Origin: DAIOEK01 sp036746315
Lineage (GTDB): Bacteria; Chloroflexota; Anaerolineae; Anaerolineales; Anaerolineaceae
Assembly: GCA_036746315.1 (NCBI GenBank)
Contig: DAIOEK010000026.1
Coordinates: 1 to 37,268 of the forward strand
DNA length: 37,268 nt
Direction of reading: 5' to 3'
Made by a program: the position numbers and the translations under genes. Positions 36,217-37,268 of this stretch are shown piece after piece. How positions within the stretch are numbered: position 1 is the first letter of the stretch; every line of letters begins with the position of its first letter. The notes below the pieces were generated by a model that made no database searches, had not been told where the DNA came from, and saw only the letters and a program-made list of their open reading frames with translations.

Positions 36217-37268
36217 ATGGATACTCTTTTCGAAACCCCCTTTGAGCAAGAGACAGAAAAAGGCAAGCCCAACTGGGGCTTGCTGGGGCACAACTGGGCG
36301 GTGGAAATGCTGCGAGAACATCTTCGCCGCGGCAGTTCCCGGCACGCATACCTCCTGACCGGCGCGGATGGCGTTGGCAAACGTTCCCTGGCAATTCGTT
36401 TCATTCAGGCGGTCAACTGTCCACAGGCGAAGACGACCGGTGAACCATGCCTCCAGCCAACCTGCCGCGTTTGCCGGCAGGTGGAAGCCATGCAGCATGC
36501 CGACCTGAAAGTGGTCGAGGTGCCGGAAGGAAAAAGCGAAATCCCCATCGATCTGATTCGCGAGCTGCAGGCGTTCCTATCCCTCTCGCCGTATGAGAGT
36601 CCCTTTAAAATCGGGCTGCTCCTGAACTTTCAGCGTGCCACTGTGCAGGCGCAAAATGCGCTGCTGAAAACGCTGGAAGAATCGCCGGAGCGGGCCAAGA
36701 TAATCATCACGGCAGACATCCCCGAAAACCTGCTGCCGACCATTGTTTCGCGTTGTGAATTGATCCGTTTGCGCCCGCTGGCGCCCGGCATGATCGAGGA
36801 TTATCTGATCCGGGAACAGGGTGTGAATGCCGGGAAGGCACTGGAAGCGGATCGCGTTTCTGCGGGGCGTCCGGGCTTTGCCATCCGCTACCTGGATGAC
36901 GGCGCCTTCCAGGATCGCAGGCGTCAGGACATCCAGGATTTCATTCGGGTGATGAACCAGAGTATTGTGGAAAAACTACACTACGTGGAGGAGGAATATC
37001 CGCGCGGCAGGGATATGGCACAATACCGCACCCGGGCAAAAAATGCCATTCAGACCTGGCAGAGTTTTCTGCGCGATGTGCTGCTGCGCTCCGCCAACCC
37101 GGACGCACAGGTCTGCAACGTTGATTTTGTGGATTTGATCGACAACCTGTCCAACCGCATGACACCGCAGCAGGCGGAAGCCTGGATCAGTGCCTGCGAT
37201 GCCGCCATCCGCCGGATCGATGGGTATTGCAACCTGCGCCTGGTGCTGGATAACCTTCTGCTGGAAAA
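36217..37268 (+). CDS. holB: DNA polymerase III subunit delta' (3' end outside the window)
   Basis: Stator subunit of the clamp loader; 350 codons are seen. AAA+ fold with WGLLGHNWAVEMLREHLRRG, a degenerate P loop TGADGVGKRSLAIRF, the zinc-binding cysteines spread as CPQAKTTGEPCLQPTCRVC, KIGLLLNFQRATVQAQNALL followed by KTLEESPE, and the SRC motif TIVSRCELIRLRP. The region after residue 200 is the collar. TAAAAT lies 10 nt before the ATG and there is no ribosome binding site. It diverges from amrS; with holA 1.2 kb away, two of the clamp-loader genes are close together. Confidence 0.92.
   Translation, partial: MDTLFETPFEQETEKGKPNWGLLGHNWAVEMLREHLRRGSSRHAYLLTGADGVGKRSLAIRFIQAVNCPQAKTTGEPCLQPTCRVCRQVEAMQHADLKVVEVPEGKSEIPIDLIRELQAFLSLSPYESPFKIGLLLNFQRATVQAQNALLKTLEESPERAKIIITADIPENLLPTIVSRCELIRLRPLAPGMIEDYLIREQGVNAGKALEADRVSAGRPGFAIRYLDDGAFQDRRRQDIQDFIRVMNQSIVEKLHYVEEEYPRGRDMAQYRTRAKNAIQTWQSFLRDVLLRSANPDAQVCNVDFVDLIDNLSNRMTPQQAEAWISACDAAIRRIDGYCNLRLVLDNLLLE

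Overview
The window is about 37 kb of densely coded bacterial chromosome of moderate GC, with short intergenic gaps, 34 well-supported genes and no phage, transposon, CRISPR array, tRNA or rRNA that I can see. The gene set (cellobiose phosphorylase of the clostridial type, DUF6391, AmrS, an M42 peptidase, a large PEP/pyruvate-binding ATP-grasp protein, a PIG-L deacetylase with a membrane anchor) and the mixed promoter style suggest an anaerobic Anaerolineae-type member of Chloroflexota. That placement is inference from gene content, not from a marker phylogeny.

Left part (1-5.6 kb): the start of gyrA leaves the window on the minus strand. Divergent from it is a soluble GAF-histidine kinase whose 3' end overlaps, tail to tail, an orphan ATP-grasp (PPDK N-terminal type) protein, followed by a small membrane zinc-ribbon protein. 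Region 5.6-10.7 kb: a cellobiose phosphorylase and an aldose-epimerase-like DUF4380 protein form a cellobiose module, followed by a lipoprotein esterase homologue that has lost its nucleophile serine. Region 10.8-18 kb: an Lrp/AsnC regulator next to an acylating aldehyde dehydrogenase, a DinB-TPR fusion, a PIG-L/GNAT/hydrolase cluster and a secreted DUF3048 protein. Region 18-24.3 kb: DegV, two MFS transporters, a GyrI-like protein with a strong operator-bearing promoter, a DeoR regulator divergent from the second transporter, an extradiol (DODA-like) dioxygenase and RidA. Region 24.4-28.7 kb: an MscS channel with a long insertion, then a thioesterase/M42 peptidase/flavodoxin/NUDIX run. Region 28.8-37.3 kb is informational and quality control: clpC, then radA-DUF6391-RDD-holA as an apparent operon, amrS on the other strand, and holB running off the right end.

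The most coherent cross-cutting signal is transcriptional. Five genes (histidine kinase, ATP-grasp protein, thioesterase, radA, amrS) have a -10 box ending exactly 6 nt before their ATG and no ribosome binding site, which predicts leaderless mRNAs starting at the A of the start codon. These boxes also decide the starts of genes whose open frame extends further upstream. Other genes carry ordinary GGAGG-type sites, so the organism mixes both modes. Two further genes (DUF3048 protein, first MFS transporter) are preceded by tiny open frames that end in an ATGA overlap with the gene start. I see no complete new defence or biosynthetic system; the best leads are these translation-start architectures, the pseudo-esterase, the MscS insertion, and several operator-like palindromes.
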